The notes: generated from the letters alone by a model not told the origin. A DNA stretch of 64,000 nucleotides from Pseudomonas protegens (GCF_003363755.1 NZ_CP031396.1:3318501-3382500), one strand, 5' to 3'. Numbered from the stretch's first letter, positions 35,701 to 45,199 are shown. Made by a program: numbers and translations.

Positions 35701-37638
35701 ATGCTATTTCAGCAATCCACACGACTGGCACAGGTCAATTGCCCACTGGGACCGGACGTCCTGCTGCTCAACAGCATGGGCGGCGGCGAAGAGCTGGGGC
35801 GCTTGTTCGATTACCAGCTGCAGCTGACTTCCAGCGACGCCAACATCGACCTCAACCATCTGCTGGGCAAACCCATGGGCCTGAGCGTGCAGTTGGACGA
35901 CGGCAGCCAGCGCTATTTCCACGGCATCGTGGCCCGCTGCAGCCAGAACGTCGACAGCGGCCAGTTCGCCAGTTACCAGGTGACCCTGCGCCCCTGGCTG
36001 TGGCTGCTCAGCCGCACCTCCGACTGCCGGATTTTCCAGCACCTGAGCATCCCGCAGATCATCAAGCAGGTGTTTCGCGACCTGGGCTTTTCCGATTTCG
36101 AAGACGCCCTGAGCCGTCCCTATCGGGAGTGGGAATACTGCGTGCAGTACCGCGAGACCAGCTTCGACTTCGTCAGCCGGCTGATGGAACAGGAAGGCAT
36201 CTACTACTTCTTCCGCCACGAGAAGGACCGCCACGTGCTGGTGCTGGCTGACGCCTACGGCGCCCACAGCAGCGTGCCCGGCTACGCCTCGGTGCCCTAC
36301 TACCCCCGGGACGAGCAACAGCGCGAGCGCGACCACATCTTCGACTGGCACCTGGCCCAGGAAGTCCAGCCCGGCTCCCTTGAGCTCAACGACTACGACT
36401 TCCAGCGCCCCAGCGCACGGATCGACGTGCGCTCGGCCATGCCGCGCCCCCACAGCGCCGGCGACTACCCGCTTTACGATTACCCCGGCACCTACGTGCA
36501 GAGCAGCGACGGCGAGCACTACGCGCAGACCCGCATCGAAGCCCTGCAAAGCCTGCACGAGCGCATCGAACTGAGCGGCAATGCCCGTGGCCTCGGGGTG
36601 GGCAACCTGTTCAACCTCACCGGCTTCAGCCGCCAGGACCAGAACCGCGAGTACCTGATCGTCGGCATCCACTACTACGTGGTCCAGGAGAGCCTGGAGA
36701 CCGGCGGCAGCGGCGGCTCGGCACAGTTCGAAAGCCACCTGACCTGCATCGACGCCCAGCAGAGTTTCCGCCCCCTGGCCAAGACCCAGCGACCCATCGT
36801 CCAGGGCCCGCAGACCGCGCGGGTGGTGGGCCCGGCCGGGGAAGAGATCTGGACCGACCAATATGGCCGGGTCAAGGTGCACTTCCATTGGGACCGCCAC
36901 GACCAGTCCAACGAGAACAGCTCGTGCTGGATACGCGTGTCCCAGGCCTGGGCCGGCAAGAACTGGGGCTCGATGCAGATCCCGCGCATCGGCCAGGAAG
37001 TGATCGTCAGCTTCCTCGAAGGCGACCCCGACCGCCCGATCATCACCGGCCGGGTGTACAACGCCGAGCAGACCGTGCCCTACGACCTGCCGGCCAACGC
37101 CACCCAGAGCGGGATGAAGAGTCGTTCGAGCAAGGGCGGCAGCCCGGCCAACTTCAACGAAATCCGCATGGAAGACAAAAAGGGCGCCGAGCAGCTGTAC
37201 ATCCATGCCGAGCGCAACCAGGACATCGTGGTCGAGGTCAACGAAAGCCACTCGGTGGGCAACAACCGCAACAAGAGCATCGGCCACGACGAGTACGTGA
37301 CCATCGGCAACAAGCGCACGCGCATCGTCCAGCACGTGGATGAGCTGACGGTGGGCGAGAAGAAGCTCGACAGCATCGGCCAGAGCTACGTGATCGAGGT
37401 CGGCGAACGCCTGCGCCTGGTGTGCGGGGCCAGCATCCTGGAGCTCAATGCCAGCGGCCAGATCAACCTGTGCGGGGTCAACATCAGCGTGCATGCCTCG
37501 GCCGATGCCGAGATCAATACCGGTGGCGTGCTGCACCTGAACAACGGCGGCGGCCCGGGCACCACCACCGAGGGCCAGGGTGCGCAGGGCGCCATCAGCG
37601 CCAAGGCCAAAGCCCCCTTTTCCGCCCCCAAAGGCTAA
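35701..37638 (+). CDS. vgrG: T6SS spike protein VgrG
   Basis: The 645-aa trimeric spike has a gp27-like base (FDYQLQLTSSDANIDLNHLLGK, QYRETSFDFVSRLMEQEGI) and an OB-fold linker with HFHWDRH and SSCWIRVSQAWAGKNWG. A gp5-type beta-helix of repeats follows to about residue 620, then a short Gly/Ala-rich tail (GGGPGTTTEGQGAQ) with no obvious toxin extension. It therefore looks like a carrier. The next two genes encode an Eag chaperone and a PAAR-Rhs effector that would mount on its tip. Confidence 0.96.
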   Translation: MLFQQSTRLAQVNCPLGPDVLLLNSMGGGEELGRLFDYQLQLTSSDANIDLNHLLGKPMGLSVQLDDGSQRYFHGIVARCSQNVDSGQFASYQVTLRPWLWLLSRTSDCRIFQHLSIPQIIKQVFRDLGFSDFEDALSRPYREWEYCVQYRETSFDFVSRLMEQEGIYYFFRHEKDRHVLVLADAYGAHSSVPGYASVPYYPRDEQQRERDHIFDWHLAQEVQPGSLELNDYDFQRPSARIDVRSAMPRPHSAGDYPLYDYPGTYVQSSDGEHYAQTRIEALQSLHERIELSGNARGLGVGNLFNLTGFSRQDQNREYLIVGIHYYVVQESLETGGSGGSAQFESHLTCIDAQQSFRPLAKTQRPIVQGPQTARVVGPAGEEIWTDQYGRVKVHFHWDRHDQSNENSSCWIRVSQAWAGKNWGSMQIPRIGQEVIVSFLEGDPDRPIITGRVYNAEQTVPYDLPANATQSGMKSRSSKGGSPANFNEIRMEDKKGAEQLYIHAERNQDIVVEVNESHSVGNNRNKSIGHDEYVTIGNKRTRIVQHVDELTVGEKKLDSIGQSYVIEVGERLRLVCGASILELNASGQINLCGVNISVHASADAEINTGGVLHLNNGGGPGTTTEGQGAQGAISAKAKAPFSAPKG

Positions 37639-37656
37639 CGAACGGATGCCCATGCC

Positions 37657-38082
37657 ATGACCTATCGCCTCAATGAATTGCAGTTCCAGCCCCCTGCCGG
37701 CGAACTGCAGGACGCCTCGATCAACATCCTCAAGTTCCCGGCCCTAGGCACTTCGCTGATCGTCAGCCGCAGCCTGCTGGGCGACGGCGAAACCCTGGAG
37801 AGCAGCCTGGCCAGCCAGTTGCAGCGGCTGGAACAGCAAGTGCAGGAACTGCGGGTCAAGGGTCCGCAGCCGGTGCTGCTGGGCCCGGCCCAGGACATTC
37901 CGGGCCTGGAGCTGCGCAGCCAGTTCAGCAAGGGCAGCGAAAAGGTGTTCCAGTTCCAGCTGGCCCTGGTGCTGCCGGGCACCCGGCAGATGCTCGCCAT
38001 GAGCTACGTCAAGGCGCAGAAACTCGGCGACGCCGAAGCCGCGCATTGGGCGCAGATCAAGCACAGCCTGGTGCTGGGCTGA
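37657..38082 (+). CDS. eagR: Eag-family (DUF1795) chaperone for RhsA
   Basis: The 141-aa cytoplasmic protein MTYRLNELQFQPPAGELQDA, ASINILKFPALGTSLIVSRS and the LESSLASQLQRLEQQVQEL segment match the DUF1795/DcrB-like Eag family. Eag chaperones shield the N-terminal transmembrane and prePAAR region of T6SS effectors and deliver them to VgrG. The gene lies 18 nt after vgrG and 9 nt before rhsA, which strongly implies RhsA as its client. Confidence 0.9.
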   Translation: MTYRLNELQFQPPAGELQDASINILKFPALGTSLIVSRSLLGDGETLESSLASQLQRLEQQVQELRVKGPQPVLLGPAQDIPGLELRSQFSKGSEKVFQFQLALVLPGTRQMLAMSYVKAQKLGDAEAAHWAQIKHSLVLG

Positions 38083-38091
38083 GACCGGGGC

Positions 38092-41000
38092 ATGTCTGAC
38101 GCGCTGTGGGCCGCCCGACTGGGCGACGGGCTGGAACACACCTCGATGATGGCCGACATCCTCGGCGGCGTGCTGGAGGTGGCGGCCAACGTCGCCATCG
38201 GCGCCCTGGCGACCATGGCGGTGGCCGCGGCGGCGGGCATCACCGTGGCCACCGGCGGCCTCGGTGCCTGCGTACTGGGGCTGGTGGTGGGCGTGGTGGT
38301 CGGCGTGGTCATGAGCAAGACCGGCGCCGACAAGGGCTTGAGCAATTTATGCGAGGGCATCGCCAATGCCCTGTTCCCGCCCTCGATCCAGGCCACCATC
38401 GCCAGCGGTTCGAAAAAGGTCCTGACCAACAACAAGCCGGCGGCCCGCGCGGCCGGTATCGCCCCGCCGTCGCATATCAACGGCGACGGCGCCGAAGAAG
38501 GCGAAGCCACCGACACCCCTTCGGCGACCCCGGAAGAAGGCCCGGGCTTTCTCGACATGGCCAAGGAATTCTTCTCGCAGATGTGGCGGCCCACCGTGGC
38601 CTCCCCGGCGCCCGGCTCGCAGACCAAGGAACTGGACCTGGTGACCTGCACCAAGCACCCGCCGATGCCCCTGCAGTACCTGGCCGAAGGCTCGGAGAAG
38701 GTCAGCATCGACGGCCAGCCGGCGGTGCGCAGCGGCGACCGCAGCACCTGCGACGCCAAGGTGGTGTCCGCCGGACCGATCTCTCCCGACGTGACCATCG
38801 GTGGCGGCTCGGTGGTGGTGCGCGAGATCCGCAGCGGCAAGACCCCGGGGGTTGGCCTGGCGGTGAGCGCGCTGATGATGCTCAAGGGCGGCAAGGGCAA
38901 GTTCCTCAGCAACCTGCCGTGCATGCTGATGGCCGGGGTCAATTCGTTTGTAGTCAGCCAGGCGACCAATGCGCTGACCCAGGCCGTCGTCGCCTCGACC
39001 CATCCGGTGCATGCCGCAACCGGGGCCAAGGTGCTCGGGGCCGACGACGATCTGGATTTCACCCTGCCAGGGCTGATGCCCATCGAATGGCAACGCTGCT
39101 ACAACAGCCGCGACGAACGCCGTGACGGCCTGCTCGGGGCCGGCTGGAGCCTGCCTTACGAGGTCAGCATCCAGATCGAGCCCCATCCCGAGGGCGGCGA
39201 ACGCCTGCTCTACATTGATGAGCAGGGACGCCGCATCGACATGGGTGCCATTGCCCTGGGCGGCGGAGCCTTCAGCCCCGGTGAAGGCTTGAGCGTGCGA
39301 CGCAACGACAACGGGCAGTTGCTGATCGAAAGCAGCGACGGCCTCTACCGTCTGTTCGAGCCGCTGGCGGGCGACCCTTCGCGGTTGCGCCTGAGCCAGC
39401 TGGGGGACCGCAACGACAATCGCCTGCACCTGGAATACGACTCGTCCGGGCGGCTCTGGCTGCTGCGCGATACCTTTGAACAGGCGCAGCTCGAACTGGG
39501 CTACAGCACGCGCTGGCCCGGTCGGATTGCCCAGGTTGAACGGCTGTACCCCGACCAGCAACGGGAAGTGATGGTCAGCTATGACTACGATGCCGCAGGG
39601 AACCTGGCACAGGTCCGCGATAGCGAAGGGCAGGTCCAGCGGCGCTTCGCCTATGACGCCGGCCACCGGATGACCGAGCACCAGTTGGCCACCGGACTGC
39701 GCTGCTTCTACCAGTGGACACTGTTCGCCGACCAGCAGTGGCGAGTGACCCGTCACTGGACCGACGAAGGCGATAGCTATCAGTACGACTATGATCTGGA
39801 GGCCGGAATCACCCAGGTCACCGACAGCCTGCAACGCCTCAGCCGCCGTCGCTGGAACAGCCAGTTGCAGATCGTCGAGTACACCGACAACCTCAACCAG
39901 ACATGGGCCTTCGAGTGGAACGACGAACGCCAACTGCTCAGCGCCACCGACCCCTTGGGAGGGCGCTATGCCTATAGCTACGACGAAACCGGCAACCTGA
40001 TCGCCGAGACCGATCCTCTGGGACACAGCCACTCGACCTTGTGGCTGGAGCACTGGTCGCTGCCACAGACCCTGACCGACCCTGCCGGCAAAAGCTGGCA
40101 CTTGCGCTACGACCCCCGAGGCAATTGCATCGCCGAAACAGACCCGTTAGGCCAGGTGACTCAGTACCGCCACGACGCACACGGGCAGGTGGTGGAGATC
40201 ATCGATGCCGCAGGAAGAAGCCGGAAGATGCGCTGGAACTCGTCCGGACAACTGCTTGAACACCTGGATTGCTCGGGCTATCCGACCCGCTTCGAATACG
40301 ATCGACGTGGCAACGTGAAAGCCATCATCGATGCCCTTGGCGAGTACACCCGGTTCCATTACGACGGCCAGGGACGGTTGCTGAGCAGCCAACTGGCCGA
40401 TGGCCGCGCCGAGCATTTTCAACGCAGCAGCAACGGCCAACTGCAGGGCTACACCGACCCGTCCGGCTACACCACGCTCTACCAGTACAACCGGCGCGGG
40501 CAGATACGCCAGCGCACCGACGCCCACGGCCGGCAGGTCCGGTTCGACTATGACGCGTTCGGACGGCTGCTGGCACTCACCAACGAAAACGGCGAAAGCT
40601 ATCGCTTTGCCTGGGATGCCGGCAACCGTCTGAGCGAACAGCAGGACCTCGACGGCAGTGCCAAGCGCTATGGCTATGACCCACTGAACAACGTCGTCGA
40701 ACTCCAGGCCCATGCCGCGCCTTATGGCACCGGACTGAGCGCCGTGCCCGCGCAACCAGTCGCGCCGATCATCCACAGGTTCGAGCGCGATGCCGTGGGG
40801 CGGCTGCTGGCCAAGATCACGGACGATGGGCGCAGCCAATACACCTACGATCCCTTGAACCAACTGACCGCCGCCAGCTTTACCGACAACCTCGGCAACC
40901 AGCAGGCACTGAGTTTCAGCTACGACGCCCTGGGCCAATTACTCGAAGAACACACAGCGGCCGGCAGCCTGAAACACCGATACGACGAACTGGGCAATCT

Positions 41001-42552
41001 GACTCAGACCCAGCTACCGGACGCGCGCTGGCTCAATCGGCTCTATTACGGCAGCGGCCATCTGCACCAGATCAATCTCGATGGCCAGGTAATCAGCGAT
41101 TTTCAACGTGATCGCCTGCACCGTGAAGTGCTGCGCACCCAGGGTCAGATCAGCACCCACAGCGAATACGACCGTTGTGGCCGCCTGCGCGCACGCCTGC
41201 GGCATTCCAGCCTGCTGGCAAACACCTTGCCGACAGCCCCGGAACGGCACCTCGAGTACGACGACAGCGATAACCTGGTGGGCCTGGCCGAGCGGCATGT
41301 CAACGGGCAATATCGGCAACTGTTCCATTACGACGCGACCGGGCGAATCATCGCCAGCCAGGACGGCCTGCAGGGCCAGAAGGAAACCTTCGCCTACGAC
41401 GCCGCCGCCAATTTGCTTGACGGCCCGAAAGCAGGCGCCGGGCTGGTGGTGCACAACAAGTTGCTGACCTACCAGGACAAGCGCTACCGCTACGATGCCT
41501 TTGGGCGAATGATTGAAAAACGCAGTGGTCGGCGAGGCGTGCAACGGTTTGCCTACGATGCCGAACACCGCTTGATCGAAGTGCGCAATCAGACCGCCAG
41601 CGGCGAAACCCTGGTCAGGATGCGTTACGACGTCCTGGGTCGACGCATCAGCAAGCGTGAGTACGACAGCCAGGGCAACCTTCTGGGTGAAACCCGATTC
41701 ATCTGGGATGGCCTGCGGCTGCTGCAGGAACAGCGCAATCAACAGACCAGCCTCTATGTCTATGAAGACCTGGGCCACGCGCCCCTGGCGCGGGTCGATG
41801 GCCTCGGCGCGCAGCAGAAGATCCGCTACTACCACAACGACCTGAATGGCCTGCCTCACCAGCTGTGCGAGCCTGACGGCCACAGCGTCTGGCAGGCCCG
41901 CTATCAGGTCTGGGGCAACACCCTCGAAGAAATACGCGAGCCCTACTACATCGAGGAACAGAATCTCAGGTTCCAGGGCCAGTACCTGGACCGCGAGACC
42001 GGGCTGCACTTCAACACGTTCCGTTTCTACGACCCGGATATCGGGCGCTTCACCACGCCGGACCCCATCGGCCTGGCCGGAGGCTTGAACCTTTATCACT
42101 ATGCTCCCAACCCCATCGGCTGGATCGACCCGCTGGGCTGGATCTGCAAATCGGCCTACAGCGGCAGAAGGGGCACCACAAAGGCCAAGGCCGACCTCGA
42201 GAGGAACGGTTTCACGGTGGTAGGGGAAGAATTGACCATGAAGGTCAAGCATCCTGTCACCCAGAAGTCCTACCGCATCAGGGCAGATATCATCGCCAAG
42301 GACAAAGCCGGCAACTACCACGTGTTCGAAGTCAAAAATGGCAGCGGCAAACTGACCAAGAACCAACAGGGATCGGGGATGTTCGACATGAGCAATCCGG
42401 CCAATACCAACGGTGGCCTGGGCGGCGGCCTGATCAAGCCGTCGGGCGCCACCCAAGGCCAGTTCGAAGTTGCGACCAAAAGCGGCAAAGGCACACCGTT
42501 CGGTGGAAATGGCGCACAGCATCCGGCCAACTTCTGGCTTCTTCGCTATTGA
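38092..42552 (+). CDS. rhsA: T6SS Rhs effector with prePAAR, PAAR, YD-repeat shell and nuclease-like tip
   Basis: The 1486-aa antibacterial effector has a prePAAR motif AARLGD (residues 7-12) and a TM hairpin at about 27-76. A PAAR domain lies at about 180-245 (VTCTKHPPMP onward). The Rhs/YD-repeat cocoon runs from about 310 to 1345 and ends with the conserved DPIGLAGG...DPLG boundary (D1324 and D1346), where Rhs proteins self-cleave. The tip (about 1350-1486) shows a PD-(D/E)xK-like arrangement, D1399 then E1413-V-K1415 followed by a Gln at 1425, suggesting a DNase. This catalytic reading is inference. The tip DNA is less GC-rich than the shell, as expected for exchangeable toxins. Confidence 0.93.
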   Translation: MSDALWAARLGDGLEHTSMMADILGGVLEVAANVAIGALATMAVAAAAGITVATGGLGACVLGLVVGVVVGVVMSKTGADKGLSNLCEGIANALFPPSIQATIASGSKKVLTNNKPAARAAGIAPPSHINGDGAEEGEATDTPSATPEEGPGFLDMAKEFFSQMWRPTVASPAPGSQTKELDLVTCTKHPPMPLQYLAEGSEKVSIDGQPAVRSGDRSTCDAKVVSAGPISPDVTIGGGSVVVREIRSGKTPGVGLAVSALMMLKGGKGKFLSNLPCMLMAGVNSFVVSQATNALTQAVVASTHPVHAATGAKVLGADDDLDFTLPGLMPIEWQRCYNSRDERRDGLLGAGWSLPYEVSIQIEPHPEGGERLLYIDEQGRRIDMGAIALGGGAFSPGEGLSVRRNDNGQLLIESSDGLYRLFEPLAGDPSRLRLSQLGDRNDNRLHLEYDSSGRLWLLRDTFEQAQLELGYSTRWPGRIAQVERLYPDQQREVMVSYDYDAAGNLAQVRDSEGQVQRRFAYDAGHRMTEHQLATGLRCFYQWTLFADQQWRVTRHWTDEGDSYQYDYDLEAGITQVTDSLQRLSRRRWNSQLQIVEYTDNLNQTWAFEWNDERQLLSATDPLGGRYAYSYDETGNLIAETDPLGHSHSTLWLEHWSLPQTLTDPAGKSWHLRYDPRGNCIAETDPLGQVTQYRHDAHGQVVEIIDAAGRSRKMRWNSSGQLLEHLDCSGYPTRFEYDRRGNVKAIIDALGEYTRFHYDGQGRLLSSQLADGRAEHFQRSSNGQLQGYTDPSGYTTLYQYNRRGQIRQRTDAHGRQVRFDYDAFGRLLALTNENGESYRFAWDAGNRLSEQQDLDGSAKRYGYDPLNNVVELQAHAAPYGTGLSAVPAQPVAPIIHRFERDAVGRLLAKITDDGRSQYTYDPLNQLTAASFTDNLGNQQALSFSYDALGQLLEEHTAAGSLKHRYDELGNLTQTQLPDARWLNRLYYGSGHLHQINLDGQVISDFQRDRLHREVLRTQGQISTHSEYDRCGRLRARLRHSSLLANTLPTAPERHLEYDDSDNLVGLAERHVNGQYRQLFHYDATGRIIASQDGLQGQKETFAYDAAANLLDGPKAGAGLVVHNKLLTYQDKRYRYDAFGRMIEKRSGRRGVQRFAYDAEHRLIEVRNQTASGETLVRMRYDVLGRRISKREYDSQGNLLGETRFIWDGLRLLQEQRNQQTSLYVYEDLGHAPLARVDGLGAQQKIRYYHNDLNGLPHQLCEPDGHSVWQARYQVWGNTLEEIREPYYIEEQNLRFQGQYLDRETGLHFNTFRFYDPDIGRFTTPDPIGLAGGLNLYHYAPNPIGWIDPLGWICKSAYSGRRGTTKAKADLERNGFTVVGEELTMKVKHPVTQKSYRIRADIIAKDKAGNYHVFEVKNGSGKLTKNQQGSGMFDMSNPANTNGGLGGGLIKPSGATQGQFEVATKSGKGTPFGGNGAQHPANFWLLRY

Positions 42553-42567
42553 ACGAGTAATCGAGAA

Positions 42568-43194
42568 ATGAAAGCAGACACCAAGGAATTGCGCAGCAAC
42601 TTCGAAAAGGCACTCCAGCTTTTCTTGAAGAGCGAGCTCTCGGCTTATCCCGGAGTCAAAGTCACCCGGAACAAAGTGGTGATTGCACATAAAGAATCGG
42701 GCGCCGTGGCGACCTTGCATTTCGAGTACCTGGCCAACACCCGCGCCTACGAAATCATCATCTTTGTCGAACACCCGGCCCTGCAGGCGGAGATCGAGCG
42801 GATAAGCCCGCCCTACCCGTCCAACCTGGCCAATCCGAAATTGCTCTACTGCATGTCGACGGTCAGCGAAAAAGACGGCTGTCCACTGCTGCCCGTGACC
42901 GAACAAGGCATTGAAAATACCTGCCAGGTGATTCTGCGCCGGCTCCAGGATGTTCACCTGCCTATCCTGTACAACCTCCTCAATGTCAGCCCCGCACTGG
43001 TGAACGATGTCATCGAGAGGCCAAAGTATTACGCCTATCCGGTCCCGCTGATTGTTATCGCCTTGAATACCAACGCAATCCAACCGGACGACGCAACGCT
43101 AGCGAAGATTCTGAGCGAGCAGACCCTGGGCTACACCAACAACCAGGAACTGAAAGAGTCGTTCAACAAGCAACTCCTGGCGGCGCTGAGCTGA
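42568..43194 (+). CDS. rhsI: probable RhsA immunity protein
   Basis: A 208-aa cytoplasmic protein with no signal peptide, 15 nt after the toxin tip. Position immediately downstream of an Rhs toxin domain is the standard location of the cognate immunity gene. No family is recognised; the sequence is mixed alpha/beta, with a long aliphatic strand (ALVNDVIERPKYYAYPVPLI). Its base composition is lower in GC than vgrG or the Rhs shell, like the toxin tip, consistent with co-transfer. Specific binding to the tip is inferred. Confidence 0.8.
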   Translation: MKADTKELRSNFEKALQLFLKSELSAYPGVKVTRNKVVIAHKESGAVATLHFEYLANTRAYEIIIFVEHPALQAEIERISPPYPSNLANPKLLYCMSTVSEKDGCPLLPVTEQGIENTCQVILRRLQDVHLPILYNLLNVSPALVNDVIERPKYYAYPVPLIVIALNTNAIQPDDATLAKILSEQTLGYTNNQELKESFNKQLLAALS

Positions 43195-43198
43195 GCGC

Positions 43199-43627
43199 TT
43201 GCTGGAGCATGATTGCCTGTGGCTGCTGGGGGGCATTCCCCTGGTGTCGGCGCGCCTGGCGGACTTTCTCCACCAGCAGGTGCCGGCCGATGTCGAGCTG
43301 ATCCAGCCCTTGCGCCTGGTGGCCGACCACCAGGAGGTCAGCCAGCCGTACTACATCGTCAACGCCATCCAGGCCGTCAAGGCCATCGACCACACGTGCT
43401 CCGAAGCGGAACGGACGGACGACGGCACCCTTCTCTACTTCAACAAGACCTGGTTCCTCGACAGCGTCGCCGGGATGGAGCAGATCGCCAGGGAACCGGA
43501 TTCGGGGGACCTGCTGATCTCGGGCGCCCTGGCCGATGGCCTGATCGACACAGGCTTCAAGGGCGATAAAGGCCTGGGCCTCTACCGGGCCGAAGGTCGC
43601 TTCATGCCATACCGCAACCAGGCCTGA
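43199..43627 (+). pseudogene. N-terminally truncated DUF1629/Imm11-like immunity remnant
   Basis: The open frame begins 4 nt after the rhsI stop and has no ATG near its start, only TTG at 43199. The 142 residues (WLLGGIPLVSARLADFL, QPYYIVNAIQAVKAID, then LLISGALADGLIDTGFKG) resemble the C-terminal two thirds of DUF1629 proteins, often called Imm11. The usual N-terminal ~50 residues are missing. It is most simply the tail of an older immunity gene whose front, with its toxin tip, was replaced when the present tip and rhsI arrived. It could still be translated from TTG by coupling to rhsI. Confidence 0.6.
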
Positions 43628-43645
43628 TGCCAAGGCGAAGCCGGG

Positions 43646-43909
43646 TCAGATCGCGGTACCGCGATTCTTCCCCGGCTGGATGATCAGCAACTGATCCAGC
43701 TCGCGCTTCCTGGCGCGGGCGACAAATTCCAGCGCGGCTTGCAGGTCGTTCTGGAACAGCTCAAAGGTCGCCTGGTCGATGGCGTAGTACTCCTCGTAAT
43801 CGACCATGCCGTTGCTGACCGGAAAGGAGACGTAGTGCTGGCCGGAGACTTCTTCGATGCCCATCGAGAACATCTCTTCACGGCTGACAAACAGATCGTT
43901 GAATTTCAT
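43646..43909 (-). CDS. candidate immunity protein for the Tse6-type effector
   Basis: An 87-aa soluble, acidic protein (MKFNDLFVSREEMFSMGIEE, ending in LLIIQPGKNRGTAI) encoded 8 nt after the stop of the PAAR effector gene on the same strand. I do not recognise its family, and it does not look like P. aeruginosa Tsi6. Size, cytoplasmic nature and position make it the likely antidote; function is inferred from context only. Confidence 0.65.
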   Translation of the reverse strand: MKFNDLFVSREEMFSMGIEEVSGQHYVSFPVSNGMVDYEEYYAIDQATFELFQNDLQAALEFVARARKRELDQLLIIQPGKNRGTAI

Positions 43910-43917
43910 TTCGGTCC

Positions 43918-45177
43918 TTAGAAGGTGAGGATTTTCCAGTCCAGGTCACTGGTCTTGAGGCCGCCGGCGTCGATCACTGCCTCGCTGGTGCCCTCGGGCA
44001 GCTTACCACCGGGGATCCAGCTCTCGTTGGCGCCGGCCTCGTTGCCTGAGGGAATGCGCAGGTTCATGTCCCGGGGCTTCGGCAGGTCGACACGCACCAG
44101 CTCGCCACCGGATTCGAAAAAGTTCTTCGGCAGGCCCAGGGCGTCTTCCAGCGCCCGGGGATTGCCCTTGGTGCGGGCCAGCAACTGGTCGATTTCGTGC
44201 CTGGGGGCGATAAACGAGGTGCCGTCCTTCTGGCCGATGCCGTACTTGTCCAGGTTGCCCTTGCTCATCAGGCGCGAGGCGCCCTTGTCGAACTGCGCCA
44301 GGTGCTTGGAGATAAACTGGGGCGTCAGGTATTCCGAAGGGTCCGGGCGCGAGCCCTTGGGAATCGCCAGGATATCCGCCTCGCTGAAGCCGGGCTTGAA
44401 CTGAGGCGGCTTGATGCCCTTGGCCATCTTCGGCCCCAGGCCCAGCAAGGCCATGCCGGCAACGCCTTGCAGCAAGTCACGATAGCCGGGGCCCAGGCGA
44501 TCGCCCAGGTCACCCAGCAGGGACATCCCGGCGAACATCACCCCACCAATGGCCAGGGCCCCGAAAAATGCCGCCGCTCCGGCGCAGGCCGCCAATACCA
44601 GGGCCCCGCCGGCCGCCAACAGCCCCAATGCCTCCAGCCCAGTGTGCATCCAGCCTTCGATATCCAGGACGAAGGCCACCTGCACCGTGGGCCCGCCAAT
44701 GAAGGTGTTTTCACTGCCGGTCTTGATGTGGGCGCCGCAAACCATCTTGCTTTGCAGGCGCGCGGCGGGCTTGCCGTTGATGGTGACCTTGACGCTGCCC
44801 TCGGCGATCAGCACCGGGAACGGCCAGATCGGATGATTCAGCGGCAGGCCACTGCACGAGGACGAGTGATCCTGGCCCGCGCGCATGGCTTTGCGCAGGT
44901 TGATGCGGACATTGAAGCTGCCCTCCACCAGCACCCCCGTGCTGGGTTCGGGCAGGTTGAAGATCGTGCTCAGGCCCTTGGCGATCTGGAACATCGACAA
45001 ACCGCCGGCCGCAACCGACCCGGCGATGATGGCGATCGCCACGCCACCGGTGGCCACGGTCGCCGCCACCACCGCGGCGCCAATCAGGGCACCGACAACG
45101 GCCCCCGCCACCATCGCCGCCACGCCAAAACCGTGGGCGATCTCATCCCCCAGGCGCGCTGCTGCCAACATATCCAT
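43918..45177 (-). CDS. Tse6-type prePAAR/PAAR T6SS effector with C-terminal toxin domain
   Basis: The 419-aa protein has the architecture of P. aeruginosa Tse6. It has prePAAR AARLGDE (residues 6-12), a Gly/Ala-rich TM hairpin (about 18-57) and a PAAR domain (about 77-165, GKPAARLQSKMVCGAH). A second TM region lies at about 182-245. The C-terminal toxin (about 262-419) contains FDKGASRLMSKGNLDKYGI and RIPSGNEAGANESWIPGG. I recognise this motif from polymorphic toxins but cannot name the activity; an NAD(P)-degrading or ADP-ribosyltransferase-like fold is possible given the Tse6 relationship. An Eag chaperone gene precedes it by 22 nt. Confidence 0.85.
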   Translation of the reverse strand: MDMLAAARLGDEIAHGFGVAAMVAGAVVGALIGAAVVAATVATGGVAIAIIAGSVAAGGLSMFQIAKGLSTIFNLPEPSTGVLVEGSFNVRINLRKAMRAGQDHSSSCSGLPLNHPIWPFPVLIAEGSVKVTINGKPAARLQSKMVCGAHIKTGSENTFIGGPTVQVAFVLDIEGWMHTGLEALGLLAAGGALVLAACAGAAAFFGALAIGGVMFAGMSLLGDLGDRLGPGYRDLLQGVAGMALLGLGPKMAKGIKPPQFKPGFSEADILAIPKGSRPDPSEYLTPQFISKHLAQFDKGASRLMSKGNLDKYGIGQKDGTSFIAPRHEIDQLLARTKGNPRALEDALGLPKNFFESGGELVRVDLPKPRDMNLRIPSGNEAGANESWIPGGKLPEGTSEAVIDAGGLKTSDLDWKILTF

Positions 45178-45199
45178 GGTGCGCTACTCAGCGAAGGGA

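Noticed and set aside
35701..37638. Toxin extension on VgrG
   Set aside because: The chain ends shortly after the beta-helix with a Gly/Ala-rich tail; length is that of an unextended spike.
41014..43083. 689-aa minus-strand frame over the rhsA tip and rhsI
   Set aside because: Shadow of the Rhs repeats. Considered as a possible hidden immunity gene but it crosses the gene boundary and has no start signal or domain.
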